Positions 20,681 to 31,399 of a stretch of DNA of 64,000 nt are shown here, one piece after another. The position numbers and the translations under genes are program-made. Origin of the DNA: Prorocentrum cordatum (taxonomy: Eukaryota; Sar; Dinophyceae; Prorocentrales; Prorocentraceae); contig CAUYUJ010015023.1 in assembly GCA_963575745.1 (NCBI GenBank), forward strand, positions 239,728 through 303,727, written 5' to 3'. The notes beneath the pieces were generated by a model. The model was not told where the DNA came from and made no database searches. It worked only from the letters and a program-made list of their open reading frames with translations. How positions within the stretch are numbered: position 1 is the first letter of the stretch; each line of letters begins with the position of its first letter.

Positions 20681-23405
20681 CCCTATGGGTGGGGCTATAG
20701 GCGAGCCCCTCCCCCTCGGACATCGTGGGGGGCAGGGGTAGGGTTCGCATGTGGCCCCCTATGGGTGGGGCTATAGGCGAGCCCCTCCCCCTCCGGACAT
20801 CGTGGGGGGCAGGGGTGGGGTTCGCATGTGGCCCCCTATGGGGCTATAGGCGAGCCCCTCCCCCTCGGACATCGTGGGGGGCATAGGCGAGCCCCCTCCC
20901 CCCTCGGACATCGTGGGGGGCAGGGGTAGGGTTCGCATGTGGCCCCCTATGGGTGGGGCTATAGGCGAGCCCCTCCCCCTCGGACATCGTGGGGGGCAGG
21001 GGTAGGGTTCGCATGTGGCCCCCTATGGGTGGGGCTATAGGCGAGCCCCTCCCCCTTCGGACATCGTGGGGGGCAGGGGCAGGGTTCGCATGTGGCCCCC
21101 TATGGGTGGGGCTATAGGCGAGCCCCTCCCCCTCGGACATCGTGGGGGGCAGGGGTAGGGTTCGCATGTGGCCCCCTATGGGTGGGGCTATAGGCGAGCC
21201 CCTCCCCCTCCGGACATCGTGGGGGGCAGGGGTGGGGTTCGCATGTGGCCCCCTATGGGTGGGGCTATAGGCGAGCCCCTCCCCCTCGGACATCGTGGGG
21301 GGCAGGGGTAGGGTTCGCATGTGGCCCCCTATGGGTGGGGCTATAGGCGAGCCCCTCCCCCTCGGAAATCGTGGGGGGCAGGGGCAGGGTTCGCATGTGG
21401 CCCCCTATGGGTGGGGCTATAGGCGAGCCCCTCCCCCTTCGGACATCGTGGGGGGCAGGGGTAGGGTTCGCATGTGGCCCCCTATGGGTGGGGCTATAGG
21501 CGAGCCCCTCCCCCTCGGACATCGTGGGGGGCAGGGGTGGGGTTCGCATGTGGCCCCCTATGGGTGGGGCTATAGGCGAGCCCCTCCCCCTTCGGACATC
21601 GTGGGGGGCAGGGGCAGGGTTCGCATGTGGCCCCCTATGGGTGGGGCTTGGCGACCCCTCCCCTCCTCGGAAATCGTGGGGGCAGGGGCGGGTTTCGCTG
21701 TGGCCCCCTATTGGGTGGGGGGGTGGGGCTATAGGCGAGCCCCTCCCCTTCGGACTCGTGGGGGCAGGGGCAAAGGGTTCGCATGTGGCCCCTATGGGTG
21801 GGGCTATAGGCGAGCCCCTCCCCCTTCGGACATCGTGGGGGGCAGGGGCAGGGTTCGCATGTGGCCCCCTATGGGTGGGGCTATAGGCGAGCCCCTCCCC
21901 CTCGGACATCGTGGGGGGCAGGGATGGGGTTCGCATGTGGCCCCCTATGGGTGGGGCTATAGGCGAGCCCCTCCCCCTTCGGACATCGTGGGGGGCAGGG
22001 GCAGGGTTCGCATGTTGGCCCCTAAGGTGGGGCTTAGGCGAGCCCCTCCCCCTCGGACCATCGTGGGGGGAGGGGGGCACAGGGGTGGGGTTGGGGTTCG
22101 ATGTGTCCCCCTAAATGGCCATCCCCCCCTCCCCTCCCCCTCGGACATCGTGGGCAAGGGGCAGGTTCGCATGTGGCCCCCTATGGTGGGGCCTTAGGCG
22201 AGCCCCCTCCCCCGTCGGACATCGTGGGGGGCAGGGGCAGGGTTCGCATGTGGCCCCCTATGGGTGGTGCTATAGGCGAGCCCCCTCCCCCTCGGACCTC
22301 GGGGGGCAGGGGTGGTTCGCATTTGGCCCGCCTATGGGGTGGGGCTATAGCCGAGCCGCCCCCGGGCGTGACATCGTGGGGGCGGGAGCAAGGGTTCGCA
22401 TGTGCCCCCTATGGGTGGTGCTATAGGCGAGCCCCTCCCCCTTCGACATCGTGTGGGGCAGGGGCGAGGGTTCGCCTGTGGCCCCCTATGGGGGCTATAA
22501 GGCGAAAGCCCCTCCCCCCCTCGGACATCGTGAGGGGCAGGGCAGGGTTCGCATGTGGCCCCCGCTATCGAGCAGCTATAGGCGAGCCCCTGCCGTCCTT
22601 CGACATCGTGGGCGGCAGGGCAGGGTTCGCATGTGGCCCCCTATGGGTGGGGCTATAGGCGAGCCCCTCCCCCTCGGACATCGTGGGGGCAGGGGCAGGG
22701 TTCGCATGTGGCCCCCTATGGGTGGGGCTATAGGCGAGCCCCTCCCCCTTCGGACATCGTGGGGGGCAGGGGCAGGGTTCGCATGTGGCCCCCTATGGGT
22801 GGGGCTATAGGCGAGCCCCTCCCCCTTCGGACATCGTGGGGGGCAGGGGCAGGGTTCGCATGTGGCCCCCTATGGGTGGGGCTATAGGCGAGCCCCTCCC
22901 CCTCGGACTCGTGGGGGGCAGGGATGGGGTTCGCATGTGGCCCCCTATGGGTGGGGCTATAGGCGAGCCCCTCCCCCTTCGGACATCGTGGGGGGCAGGG
23001 GCAGGGTTCGCATGTGGCCCCCTATGGGTGGGGCTATAGGCGAGCCCCTCCCCCTTCGGACATCGTGGGGGGGGGCAGGGAGGGTTCGCATGTGGCCCTA
23101 TATGGGTGGGGCTATAGGCGAGCCCCTCCCCCTCGGACATCGTGGGGGCAGGGGCAGGGTTCGCATGTGGCCCCCTATGGGTGGGGCTATAGGCGAGCCC
23201 CTCCCCCTTCGGACATCGTGGGGGGCAGGGGCAGGGTTCGCATGTGGCCCCCTATGGGTGGGGCTATAGGCGAGCCCCTCCCCCTTCGGACATCGTGGGG
23301 GGCAGGGGCAGGGTTCGCGTGTGGCCCCCTATGGGTGGGGCTATAGGCGAGCCCCTCCCCCTTCGGACATCGTGGGGGGCAGGGGCAGGGTTCGCATGTG
23401 GCCCC
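20660..23405. repeat. 76-bp satellite array, about 36 units
   Basis: Each unit is CCCTATGGGTGGGGCTATAG, then GCGAGCCCCTCCCCCTCGG, ACATCGTGGGGGGCAGGGG and AGGGTTCGCATGTGGCC. Period 76 bp (for example 20666, 20742). Units at both ends are nearly identical, while those at about 22000-22620 are heavily mutated with indels. Stops are rare in every frame, so frames up to 300 codons cross the array on both strands; the 76-bp period, not a multiple of three, argues against coding. Confidence 0.92.
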
Positions 23406-23679
23406 CCGGTGGCATCCGCAGCGTTCGGGCGGCCGCTCCGCTCCCGCCGGGTGTGCGCCAGCCTGGGCGGCCCGTGCCGCCTCGAGGGCGGGCGCCCCGT
23501 GGGCGCTCCAGCCGTTTTTTTGGGGGGGGGGGGGTGCTCCGAGGCTGCGCCGCGTTGCCGCCCGTGCCGCCTCGAGGGCGCGAGCAAGTAAGGTGCAGGT
23601 ACAGGAACTGGGCGCGAACCGGCCGCGGTTCAAAGACCGTGGAGGGCCGCGCTAGACGCCAACGCGCGCAAGGGTTGAA

Positions 23680-23718
23680 GGACCAAGGTGCATGGCGCGA
23701 AGCGCCAATGCAGTCTTG

Positions 23719-23757
<39 letters not shown>

Positions 23758-24035
23758 GTAATAGTTCGCCACGTGGCTTACGCTGCATAGCTTGCAGGTG
23801 ATGTTTATAGATCACACAGCATAGCTGGCATCACATGGCTTGCATCGCATGGTTGCGAGTGGCATAGCTGACATCACACAGCTTCCGCCTCCAGCTCGCA
23901 CCACCCAGCTTGCACAGCAGAGTTCACACACGGTTGCTAACACCGCATCGTGTTCACCTTACACCGCATCGTGTTCATTCACCTCAGCTCACGTCATATA
24001 GCTTCGACCACATATCTTACACCGCACAGTTGTCG
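23680..24035. repeat. Module: CCAAGGTGCATGGCGCGA core, TA run, degenerate CATCACATAGCTTG repeat
   Basis: CCAAGGTGCATGGCGCGAAG (23685) is followed by TATATA runs (23715-23757) and about 270 bp of degenerate 13-bp words such as CACACAGCATAGCTGGCAT. The same core, then an AT-rich junction and similar ACATCACATTACGC words, recurs at 38562-38740. Confidence 0.55.
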
Positions 24036-24339
24036 CCTCCACAGTGCAATAACGAAGTGTTTGTGGTCCACGCTGGCTAAGATTTGCCACTGTCTATAAA
24101 TCCATTGGCTCGGACACGGTGCTCGACCGGGTCCCCCTGCGGGTGCTTTTGGTCGGCGGCACTCCCAGGGGGGGAGGCGGAAGAGGCGGACCTTCTCATC
24201 AGAAGCCTCGCTGTCTGAGCCTTCGCCGAAAGCACGGACGGCCTCTCAGCGCTTCACACGGCCTGCTAAGAAGGTTTGCCCCCCTTTTGAAAGCATGGTA
24301 TTTTTGGGGGTCACATCTCAGCGTTTCGCTTCCGTGGCA
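24036..24339. other. Noncoding stretch, no gene recognised
   Basis: Nothing beyond short unremarkable frames. Confidence 0.5.
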
Positions 24340-24452
24340 CTTCGGGACGATGCGGGCACCCCTGGAACGTTACCGGCGAGAAGCAGCCTCTGGAGCGCAT
24401 TCCGAGGCTGGAAAAAACCGCCCAGGACCGACCGAAAACGCCCGAGAACTTG
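24340..24452 (-). repeat. Dispersed ~120-bp repeat (CCAGCCTCGGGATGCC family), reverse copy
   Basis: Its complement reads GGCGGTTTTTTCCAGCCTCGG followed by CTCGCCG and CATCGTCCCGAA, matching copies at 25562, 31197, 32575 and 48865. Function unknown. Confidence 0.65.
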
Positions 24453-24986
24453 GAAGCTCGACGCCCTAGCTTCCCCCCCCTCTCACTCTCCCCTATTGGC
24501 GCCTTGTCGGAAACTGGAGCATATGCATTACCAGTGGCGGGCTGTTGTTCAATCCCAGGAAGTTTTGAGGGTCGGGGACGACGTCGGGTTGTTGTGGTGT
24601 ATGCTCGTTTCCCCGTCCTCCCGTGGAAACGACAGAAAATGTATGCGCCAGGATGCCGTATACACCATAACCCGTTCTCCTGTGCGAATCTCCGTGCGGG
24701 GCCGGAACAAAAGCATCGGTGTGTAAAGTTCGGTTCCCTACCTTGGGATCTCCCGCTGATCCCTTCCCCTCCGGTGCTGTACAGAGCGCGGGGCCTGCGA
24801 ACGCCAGCTCGAGACCGTGGCGGTGCGCCCGCCCGCGCAGGCCCGCAGGACTGGCCGGCGTGCTCGAGCACGGGCGGCCGCCCGGCGGAGGTCACAAGAC
24901 GCGCGCGGAGGACGGCCAGGATCGGGCCAGACGAAGGAGTAAGTCGGGCCTGTCCCCCATACAGTCGGAGGTGGATAGACCTCCTT
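24453..24986. other. Noncoding stretch, no gene recognised
   Basis: Frames of 100-190 codons exist on both strands but none shows a known motif. Confidence 0.45.
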
Positions 24987-25135
24987 CCCTGACACGTCGA
25001 TTCAGGAATCGGCCGTTTTCGGTTCGCGAGAGGGCGCCGCGGCCGTCATTTTTGCAGGTCCAGGTCCGTCGGTTTCGGTCCCAGGCCGTTTTCACTAAGG
25101 GGAGGTTTACTAAAGGGAGGTTTGTCCACCGCCGA
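24987..25135 (+). repeat. Dispersed 150-bp repeat, copy 1 (second copy at 62.75 kb)
   Basis: CCCTGACACGTCGATTCAGG, TTTCGGTTCGCGAGAGGGCG and GGTCCAGGTCCGTCGGTTTC recur in order at 62750-62903 with about 90% identity. It is directly followed by the TACAGG foldback, which the other copy lacks. Confidence 0.8.
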
Positions 25136-25292
25136 TACAGGGGGGGATTTTCGACGAAACATGAAAAAATACCCCCAAGAATAGTCCAGAAATGGTCCAA
25201 CCATGATCTGGGGACTATTTTCGGGGTATCGTTTGACCTTTTTGGGGTATCTTTGGGGTATTTTTTTATCTTTCGTCGAATATCCCCCTGTA
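25136..25292. mobile_element. MITE with TACAGGGGG ends and about 45-bp arms
   Basis: TACAGGGGGGATTTTCGACG at the left is inverted in CGTCGAATATCCCCCTGTA at the right. Inner arm parts (AAAAAATACCCCCAAGA / TTTGGGGTATTTTTTT) also pair. TA flanks each end. It sits exactly at the edge of the repeat shared with 62.75 kb, which shows no such insert. Confidence 0.8.
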
Positions 25293-25561
25293 GGGGGACT
25301 CGCCCGACTTAAACGAATGGGTAGGATGTGAAATGGGAGGGGGGGGTGACGCAATCTGCTGCATGCAGCTGGTTTCCGCCCCGCCGCCAGGCCCATTCCT
25401 CGGTGCATGGGCGCCTCCCGGCGCCTGGAGGCGCCAGGAAGACCAGCTACGTACTACGTGAGCTGATTCTCTATCTTACCTTTTTGCTATCCTACCATGT
25501 CGCCCCCCCCCAAGACGAGAGGCACAGGAGAGCACGGCTTGAAGCGCAAACATGAATTACC
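25293..25561. other. Noncoding stretch
   Basis: No gene or repeat recognised; a short GGCGCCTCCCGGCGCCTGGAGGCGCC palindrome cluster lies near 25410-25435 (GGCGCC three times). Confidence 0.45.
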
Positions 25562-25660
25562 GAGCGAGCTTTTCCAGTGTGTTCGTCGGTTCTCGGCGTC
25601 TTTCTGGCCTCAGGATGACTTCCATCGGCTGCGCCTCGCCGAGAGCGTTCCGTACTTCGG
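25562..25660 (+). repeat. Dispersed ~120-bp repeat (CCAGCCTCGGGATGCC family), partial copy
   Basis: GTTCGTCGGTTCTCGGCG, CTTCCATCGGCTGCGCCTCG and CCGAGAGCGTTCC match the other copies; it ends early. Confidence 0.65.
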
Positions 25661-26068
25661 TTGGTGATCGTTTTCTCATTCATTGCTCTGCCGATCGGCT
25701 CGGGCCCTCGCACCCCCCACCATGGAGTAGGTCTTGGCTGTTTTTGGCGCGTGTCTCGAGCAGGTGGACTGAGCATAGGGGCTCCGCCTCCCCCCCACCC
25801 TGGTGGACACGCGAATCGCTGTTTCGCGCAGCGCATCGTGTTTTCGGGGCGGTCCTCGAGGAAATGAGAAAGGGGTTCCACGGCGCCGGATGAGTTGTGA
25901 ACCAGCCCCCCCTGGGGCAGCCAGTTGTTGTAGCCCCCCCCCGTTCGCCCAGTGTCGAAACGCCGAATCTGACTTATGATTGTATCGGGAATGCACCCCA
26001 CACGATGCGAGAAACAAGTAGGGCGGAAGTTTCCGCCTCAGAAAAGTAGGGCTGATATTTCCGCACAG
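25661..26068. other. Noncoding stretch
   Basis: No gene recognised. GTAGGGCGGAAGTTTCCGCC near 26018-26040 is a small palindrome related to the CGGAAA words of the neighbouring element. Confidence 0.45.
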
Positions 26069-26206
26069 GTATGGCAGAAACAGCGACGGCAAAGTATGGC
26101 GGAAATCGGCATGACATCGGGTTCATAGGGGCTCAAAACGTAGGGCACGAATGTCCGCCCTACTGGCGAAATGGCCCAAAGTTCGGCGGATCCAGAATCG
26201 GGATAT
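26069..26206 (+). mobile_element. Right part of the CCCTGA...TCAGGG element, uninterrupted
   Basis: GCAGAAACAGCGACGGCAAA, GGCGGAAATCGGCATGAC, GGCGAAATGGCCCAAAG and TTCGGCGGATCCAGAATCGGG (in two pieces here) match 28798-29214 and 49024-49477, but without the MITEs found in those. It therefore serves as the empty-site reference. Confidence 0.7.
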
Positions 26207-26311
26207 GGCGCGCGGATTTTGCCGACGGGCCCCCCGCTTCCTTGCAGAACGAATGCGCACCGTCGCCGAATCGGGCTGCATTGGCTTCATGCCTCGGGAG
26301 GCGCTTTCCCC

Positions 26312-26441
26312 TGGCATCGCTCCGACGTGTGCATTTCTTCCTCGGCGGGGATTCTATTAAGGGGCATCCTGGATCAGCCTGCGAGAAAGCCACGCACGAA
26401 ACCGAACAAAAAGACAGGGAGTGGACGTCCAAGCGACGGGG
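26312..26441. mobile_element. 130-bp inverted-repeat element, copy B (introner-like family)
   Basis: TGGCATCGCTCCGACGTGTG at the left; GTGGACGTCCAAGCGACGG at the right. Internal CCACGCACGAAACCGAACAA is shared with the copies at 55.3 and 62.2 kb. Confidence 0.75.
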
Positions 26442-26599
26442 AGTGCCCCGATCCCTGGATCTGACGCCCACGCGCCAGATCCCTGGATCGGTGATCCATG
26501 CTGGCGTGTGACCGCACGGCGGGCCACGGAGGCGCGCTCTTGGGCAGACCTCGCGCGTGCGGTGTCCCCCCTTCTCCCTGCCCCTGCTCCCCTACGGTA

Positions 26600-27180
26600 T
26601 CTCCCTCGGCCACCTCTCCTCCTCCTGCTCTTGCTCCTCCTCCTCCTCCTCCTCCTCGTCGTCCTCTCCTCCTCCTCCTCCTCCTCCTCCTCAGGCCACG
26701 CTCCTCCTCCTCCTCCTCCTCCTCCTCCTCCTCCTCCTCCTCCTCTTCCTCCTCCTCCTTCCCCCCTTCATCATCCTCTTCCCTCATTCGCCTCCTCCTG
26801 CTCCTCTTCACCCTCATCCTCTGTCTCCCTGCCGCCCAGCTCGCTCCTGGCCTCGTCCCTTTCCTCCTCTGCTTCTCAACCCCTCGGGCCGCCGTCTGAC
26901 GGACCCCTCGACCGCCGAGCGCGCGCGAACCCGCGCCCAGTGGGCGCACACGGCGGCGGACCACTGCAGCTGTGGCGGCAGCGGCGACGGCGGCCCGGGC
27001 CAGCAGCGGCAGCAGCAGTGGACGGGGGGGAGAAACCCCACAGCGGGGATATCGACAGGGGGAACGACCTCCTCCTCCTCCTCCTGCTCCTCTTCCTCCT
27101 CCTCCTCCTCCTCGTCCTCCTCCTCCTCGTCCTCCTCCTCCTCCTCCTCCTCCTCCTCCTCCTCATCATCATCACCGCTA
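26600..27180. repeat. TCC microsatellite tracts
   Basis: TCC-rich runs at 26620-26775 and 27067-27170 ending in ATC, separated by about 290 bp of ordinary GC-rich sequence. Leu/Ser/Pro-only frames here are artefacts. Confidence 0.9.
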
Positions 27181-27705
27181 TCCTCGTCCTCATCCTCATC
27201 TCCCCGCTCGCGCTGCAGTGCGGGGCGCGAGGAAGGATGAGAACGAGCATGAGGAGGACGACGAGGAGGAGCGAGCGAAGCGACTCGACAAGAGAGTTGA
27301 GACCGCTGCTGCGGCAGTCATCACCTCCCACAGGCCCATCCCGTGGCGAGGAGGAACGCGGTGCCTTGTATGCCTCCAGTCTCCCACTCGGGCCCTCCCA
27401 AAGCTCGAGTGGCTCCGCACCTCCTGTCCAGGCCGCCCAGCCCATATTCGTGACAGCCGCCACCTCGGTAACACCAGGGGGTTGTGGTGGTGCACAACTT
27501 GTGGAGGGTCAGGGGATACTAAGTTCCTCTCCCTCAGTAAGGTTTGCATGCAGCCGACGAAAGCAGGGAAAGTGGCCCTGGATCGTCTCGAGCGACACGA
27601 GCTTCCTCCCAATCGGGCCTCGTGGCCAGATGCGTCGCGAGGATAGCCGTCTCCTTTTTCTTTTTTGGGGCTCCCCTGTAAGTAGAGGATCACGCCCCCT
27701 ATGAG
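27181..27705. other. Noncoding stretch, no gene recognised
   Basis: No domain or internal repeat was recognised between the TCC and GGA/GCA tracts. Confidence 0.5.
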
Positions 27706-27732
27706 CACTCCAGGAGGAGGAGGAGGAGGAGG

Positions 27733-27774
<42 letters not shown>

Positions 27775-27915
27775 AGCAGGAGGAGGAGGAGGAGCAGGAG
27801 GAGCAGGAGGAGCAGGAGGAGCAGGAGGAGGAGGAGGAGGAGGAGGAGGAGGAGGAGGAGGACCAGGAGCAGGAGCAGGAGAAGCAGGAGGAGGCGCAGG
27901 AGGAGCAGGGACCTG
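27706..27915. repeat. GGA/GCA hexanucleotide tract
   Basis: AGGAGGAGC and GGAGCA words over 210 bp; Gly/Ala frames are artefacts. Confidence 0.95.
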
Positions 27916-28318
27916 GACAAGGGAAGGGGGCAGGAGCTGACCCCCCAAGACACGCCGCCGCGCACTGCGGGGCCCCCGGTGGGGGACCGCGGGGCCGGGC
28001 AGCCCTTGGGCGGGGCCGCAGGGCCCTGAGATCCGATCCGACTGGAGGGCTCCGGATCCCAGTCTTCCCGCAGCGCTCCTCGGGCGGGAGCGATCGTCGC
28101 TGCGACAAAGGAGGTGCAGCAGCACGCGACGGCCCGACGGGGGGCTCCAGCGCCCATCTTTCTGCAGAGCGCTCGTTGCGCACTGGATCGCCCGAGCGCG
28201 GCTGGCCGCGCGGCACGAGGCCGGGCGCGAGAGAGGACGCCGGGGGAGAGAGAGCGGCCGAGGCCCGGCCCTCGGGGAGGAAGGCCGCAGCAGCGGGGGC
28301 GTGAAGCCGCCCGATGGG

Positions 28319-28556
28319 TGGGGCCCTCGGAGGATCGAGGCAGCTCACGCCACGCTGGCGACGCACTCGCCGAAATGCTGCGAGGGCGACGCGCACGTTC
28401 GCGAGGACGGCCGGCCTTTTCGGCGGCCGACGCGCGGGCGGCGCACGGGCGACGAACGCGCGACGCACCCCTCGTCGCGAAGGAGGGGGGGGGTCAGCAC
28501 GCCGGTCGCGTTACTGGGCCTCAACCGGTCGGGCCCTCGGAGGATCGAGGCAGCTC
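28319..28556. repeat. Dispersed 140-bp repeat flanked by a 27-bp direct repeat
   Basis: Positions 28376-28525 (GCGAGGGCGACGCGCACGTT, GGCCTTTTCGGCGGCCGACG, GGGCGACGAACGCGCGACG) match 47998-48142. On each side is the same 27-bp word, starting CCTCGGAGGATCGAGGCAGC (about 28322 and 28533), as if the repeat had split or duplicated its target. No protein recognised. Confidence 0.65.
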
Positions 28557-28646
28557 ATGTCTGACTCTGTCAAGCAGTGTCGAAGCGTCCCGGCGTGCCT
28601 ATAGGCCTCGCAAGCAATGTTCTGAGAACCTCTCCTCTCGTGGCTT

Positions 28647-28767
28647 CCACGAAATGTTCTTCGGACACTTCTGGCTGGGACCGACTTGATTTAACGCATC
28701 GGGTTTATGTTATAAAAACACGGCCTTTGTTCTAAGAGCATTTTTTGGTTCTGAGAACATTTCGTGG
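28647..28767. mobile_element. MITE-like element with 14-bp perfect inverted ends
   Basis: CCACGAAATGTTCT (28647-28660) and AGAACATTTCGTGG (28754-28767) are exact inverses. The 93-bp interior is AT-richer than its surroundings. A related CTGAGAACCTCTCC word lies just to the left. No second copy in the window. Confidence 0.7.
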
Positions 28768-28797
28768 TAGGACTATAGGAATGCCGCGACGGCCGGT

Positions 28798-29214
28798 CCC
28801 TGTTCAACTCTGGGTCCGCCGTACTTTGGTTGGCTCTCTGGTTCAAAAGATTGCGTCGGACGTGCATCCTAAACGATGGCGGCTACGTGTCTCCTCAGGG
28901 GTACGGCGGAAGCAGCGACGGCAAAGCAGGGCGGAAATCGGCATCAGGGGAGCTTGAAGCGTAGGGCGGGTACGGTCGGGAACTTTGGCTTAACGTGCCG
29001 CGCCACCAGCTCTGGCCCACCACGCTTCGGCGCGACACGCCAATCAGCTCCCAGCCCCCTGCCCCGAGGAGCGGGGCGGAGCGACACGCTGCCCGCTCGC
29101 AGGGCGCAGCGTGTCGGTGGGGCTGCCGCCGCGACACGCTGAGCGAAAGTTCCTGAGCACTTCTGCCCGACTTACAACATCATCACCCAAAACACGGCGG
29201 ATTTGGAGTCAGGG
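28798..29214. mobile_element. CCCTGA...TCAGGG element carrying a nested MITE
   Basis: The left end reads CCCTGTTCAACTCTGGGTCC then GCCGTACTTTGG; the right end reads ACGGCGGATTTGGAGTCAGGG. Without the nested MITE at 28974-29158 the core is about 232 bp, the same as the 229-bp core at 49024-49477. Internal CGGAAGCAGCGACGGCAAAG matches the other copies. Noncoding. Confidence 0.75.
28974..29158. mobile_element. MITE nested in the CCCTGA element (second copy at 53.8 kb)
   Basis: GGTCGGGAACTTTGGCTTAA at the left is inverted in GCTGAGCGAAAGTTCCTGAG at the right. The body (GCGCGACACGC, GGAGCGACACGCTGC, CGCAGCGTGTCGG) matches 53828-54042. Its position interrupts sequence that is continuous at 26.1 kb. 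Confidence 0.75.
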
Positions 29215-29329
29215 GTACGGGAGCCAGGCCGCGCCGAGTCTCCGGGGAGTCCCCCGGCCACCACTTCCGCGTGCCCGCTCAGCGCCCACGAGCCCGGTGA
29301 TCTCCGGCTGCGTTACCAGGAGGGAGGAG

Positions 29330-29450
29330 GGAGGGAGGGAAGAGGAGGAGGAGGAGGAGGAGGAGGAGGAGGAGGAAGAGGAGAAACAGGACGATGAGTA
29401 GTAGGAGGAGGAGGAGGAGGAGGAGGAGGAGGAGGAGGAGGAGGAGGAGG

Positions 29451-29514
<64 letters not shown>

Positions 29515-29575
29515 TGAGGAGCAGGAGCAGGAGCTGGAGCAGGTGCAGGAGCAGGAGCAGGAGCAGAAGGACGAG
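29330..29575. repeat. GGA tract grading into AGGAGC tract
   Basis: GGA trinucleotides (29343-29455) pass into (GAGCAG)n to about 29575. Confidence 0.95.
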
Positions 29576-30504
29576 GGTTTCCCGCGACAACCATGCAAGC
29601 GAGTGGTTCGCGATTGCTGGCCTGCTTGGGCGACCAGGCCTTGGAAGATTAGCCATGGCAACCTCGCGGGAGGCTGGTCACAGGTGGGGGACGGCGGCGA
29701 CGGCGGCAGCAGCGGGGGCGGGCCCGGGGGTGCGGGGGGAGCGACGCCGCCCGCGCGCAACTCGCGCTGCGCCCTCTGAAGACCTTCGCTTCTTCCCTCG
29801 GCACGCTCCTCTCCCCCAGCACGTCCTGCTTCTGTCGCCGCAGCGTCGCAGGCCCCAGTCCAGTCTTCTCCGAATTCGCCTGCTCATGGATCCCTCTGGT
29901 CCAGGACAGCGCAGGGACTCCGATCGCAGCGAGCACAGGGTTCCTGGGCCCGGGCAGGTGGCAGGATTTCCCCTTTGGATGCGGATGTTGAGGTGCGGCT
30001 AACCGACCGCTCCAGATGATGAAAGCCTACCTTATTCCCGGCCAAAACAGATTTGGTCGGGGGAGAGGGGCTGCAAGACCGACTTGTATTATCGCGGGGG
30101 ACAGTTGCGAATCGAAGTTGCTATCTTCTTATGTTGGTTATCGCCCCTCGAGCAGCCGTTCCTGCGAGTCTTGGCGTTGCCGTTGTGATTCCGAGGCTTA
30201 GCGGGATCACCCACGAGCACCTGGCAAGGCTGAGCACTCATACACACGCGCCGCACTTCCAACAAAACGTGCGCTCCCCAGCGCGTGAGAACCTGTGGTG
30301 CCGTGACACCTGCAGCGGGGCCTGGTCGCTGGCAGACGCCTCCCTCCCTTCACCCCGAGAGAGGCGCAACCTGGGCCTGGATCCCTCGACCCCCGGATCC
30401 TCGACCCCTCGCCCCTGGATATCTTTCGACCCCTCGGCCTCCCTGGCTCCCTCGATGTCCTTCGCCCCTGGATCCCTCGACCCCCGGCCTCCCCCTCGCC
30501 CCCC
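29576..30504. other. Noncoding stretch; imprecise CCTGGATCCCTCGACCCC repeats at 30378-30490
   Basis: No gene recognised. Between 30378 and 30490 the words GGATCCCTCGACCCCCGGA and CCTCGCCCCTGGAT recur five or six times with variation. Confidence 0.5.
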
Positions 30505-31000
<496 letters not shown>

Positions 31001-31196
31001 TTCCCTTGCGTGTTTCACCGCTTCGTTCGTCACTGCAGCACTTCGGCGCCGAACCGGTACTCTCAGGAGATGTGAGCCAGTTCCATGCTTAACAAAAAGG
31101 TCGGTTTCGACTTCAGCTCCAAGTGCTTTGAGATTGTCATGAAGCCCTGGTTTAGGCTCAGGCGCCGTGGACCAACGGATTGCAGATAGGCTCTTC

Positions 31197-31340
31197 GAAG
31201 TTCGGAGTTCTAAGTTTTCGGACGTCATCGTCGGTTCTCGGCGCTCTTCCAGCCTCGGGGTGCCTTGCATCGGCTGCGCCTCGCCGAGAGTCTTCCGGAG
31301 GTGCCTGGATCGTCCCGAATGGCCGCTGGAGGCCCGAGTT
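31197..31340 (+). repeat. Dispersed ~120-bp repeat (CCAGCCTCGGGATGCC family)
   Basis: AGTTTTCGGACGTCATCGTC, TTCCAGCCTCGGGGTGCC, CATCGGCTGCGCCTCGCC and GTGCCTGGATCGTCCCGAAT define the best-preserved copy. Confidence 0.75.
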
Positions 31341-31399
31341 AGGGCCCGAAAACGAGGCTCGGGTGGGCACCCTGAGGTTTGGGCGCTGCCATTTTCTCA

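Noticed and set aside
20844-23405. Long open frames (up to 300 codons) on both strands across the 76-bp satellite
   Set aside because: The 76-bp period is not a multiple of three, and all frames stay open merely because the unit almost lacks stop codons; no conserved reading phase.
31141-31165. AGGCTCAGGCG as a possible second spliced-leader relic
   Set aside because: Only the last few bases resemble the leader; upstream sequence does not match.
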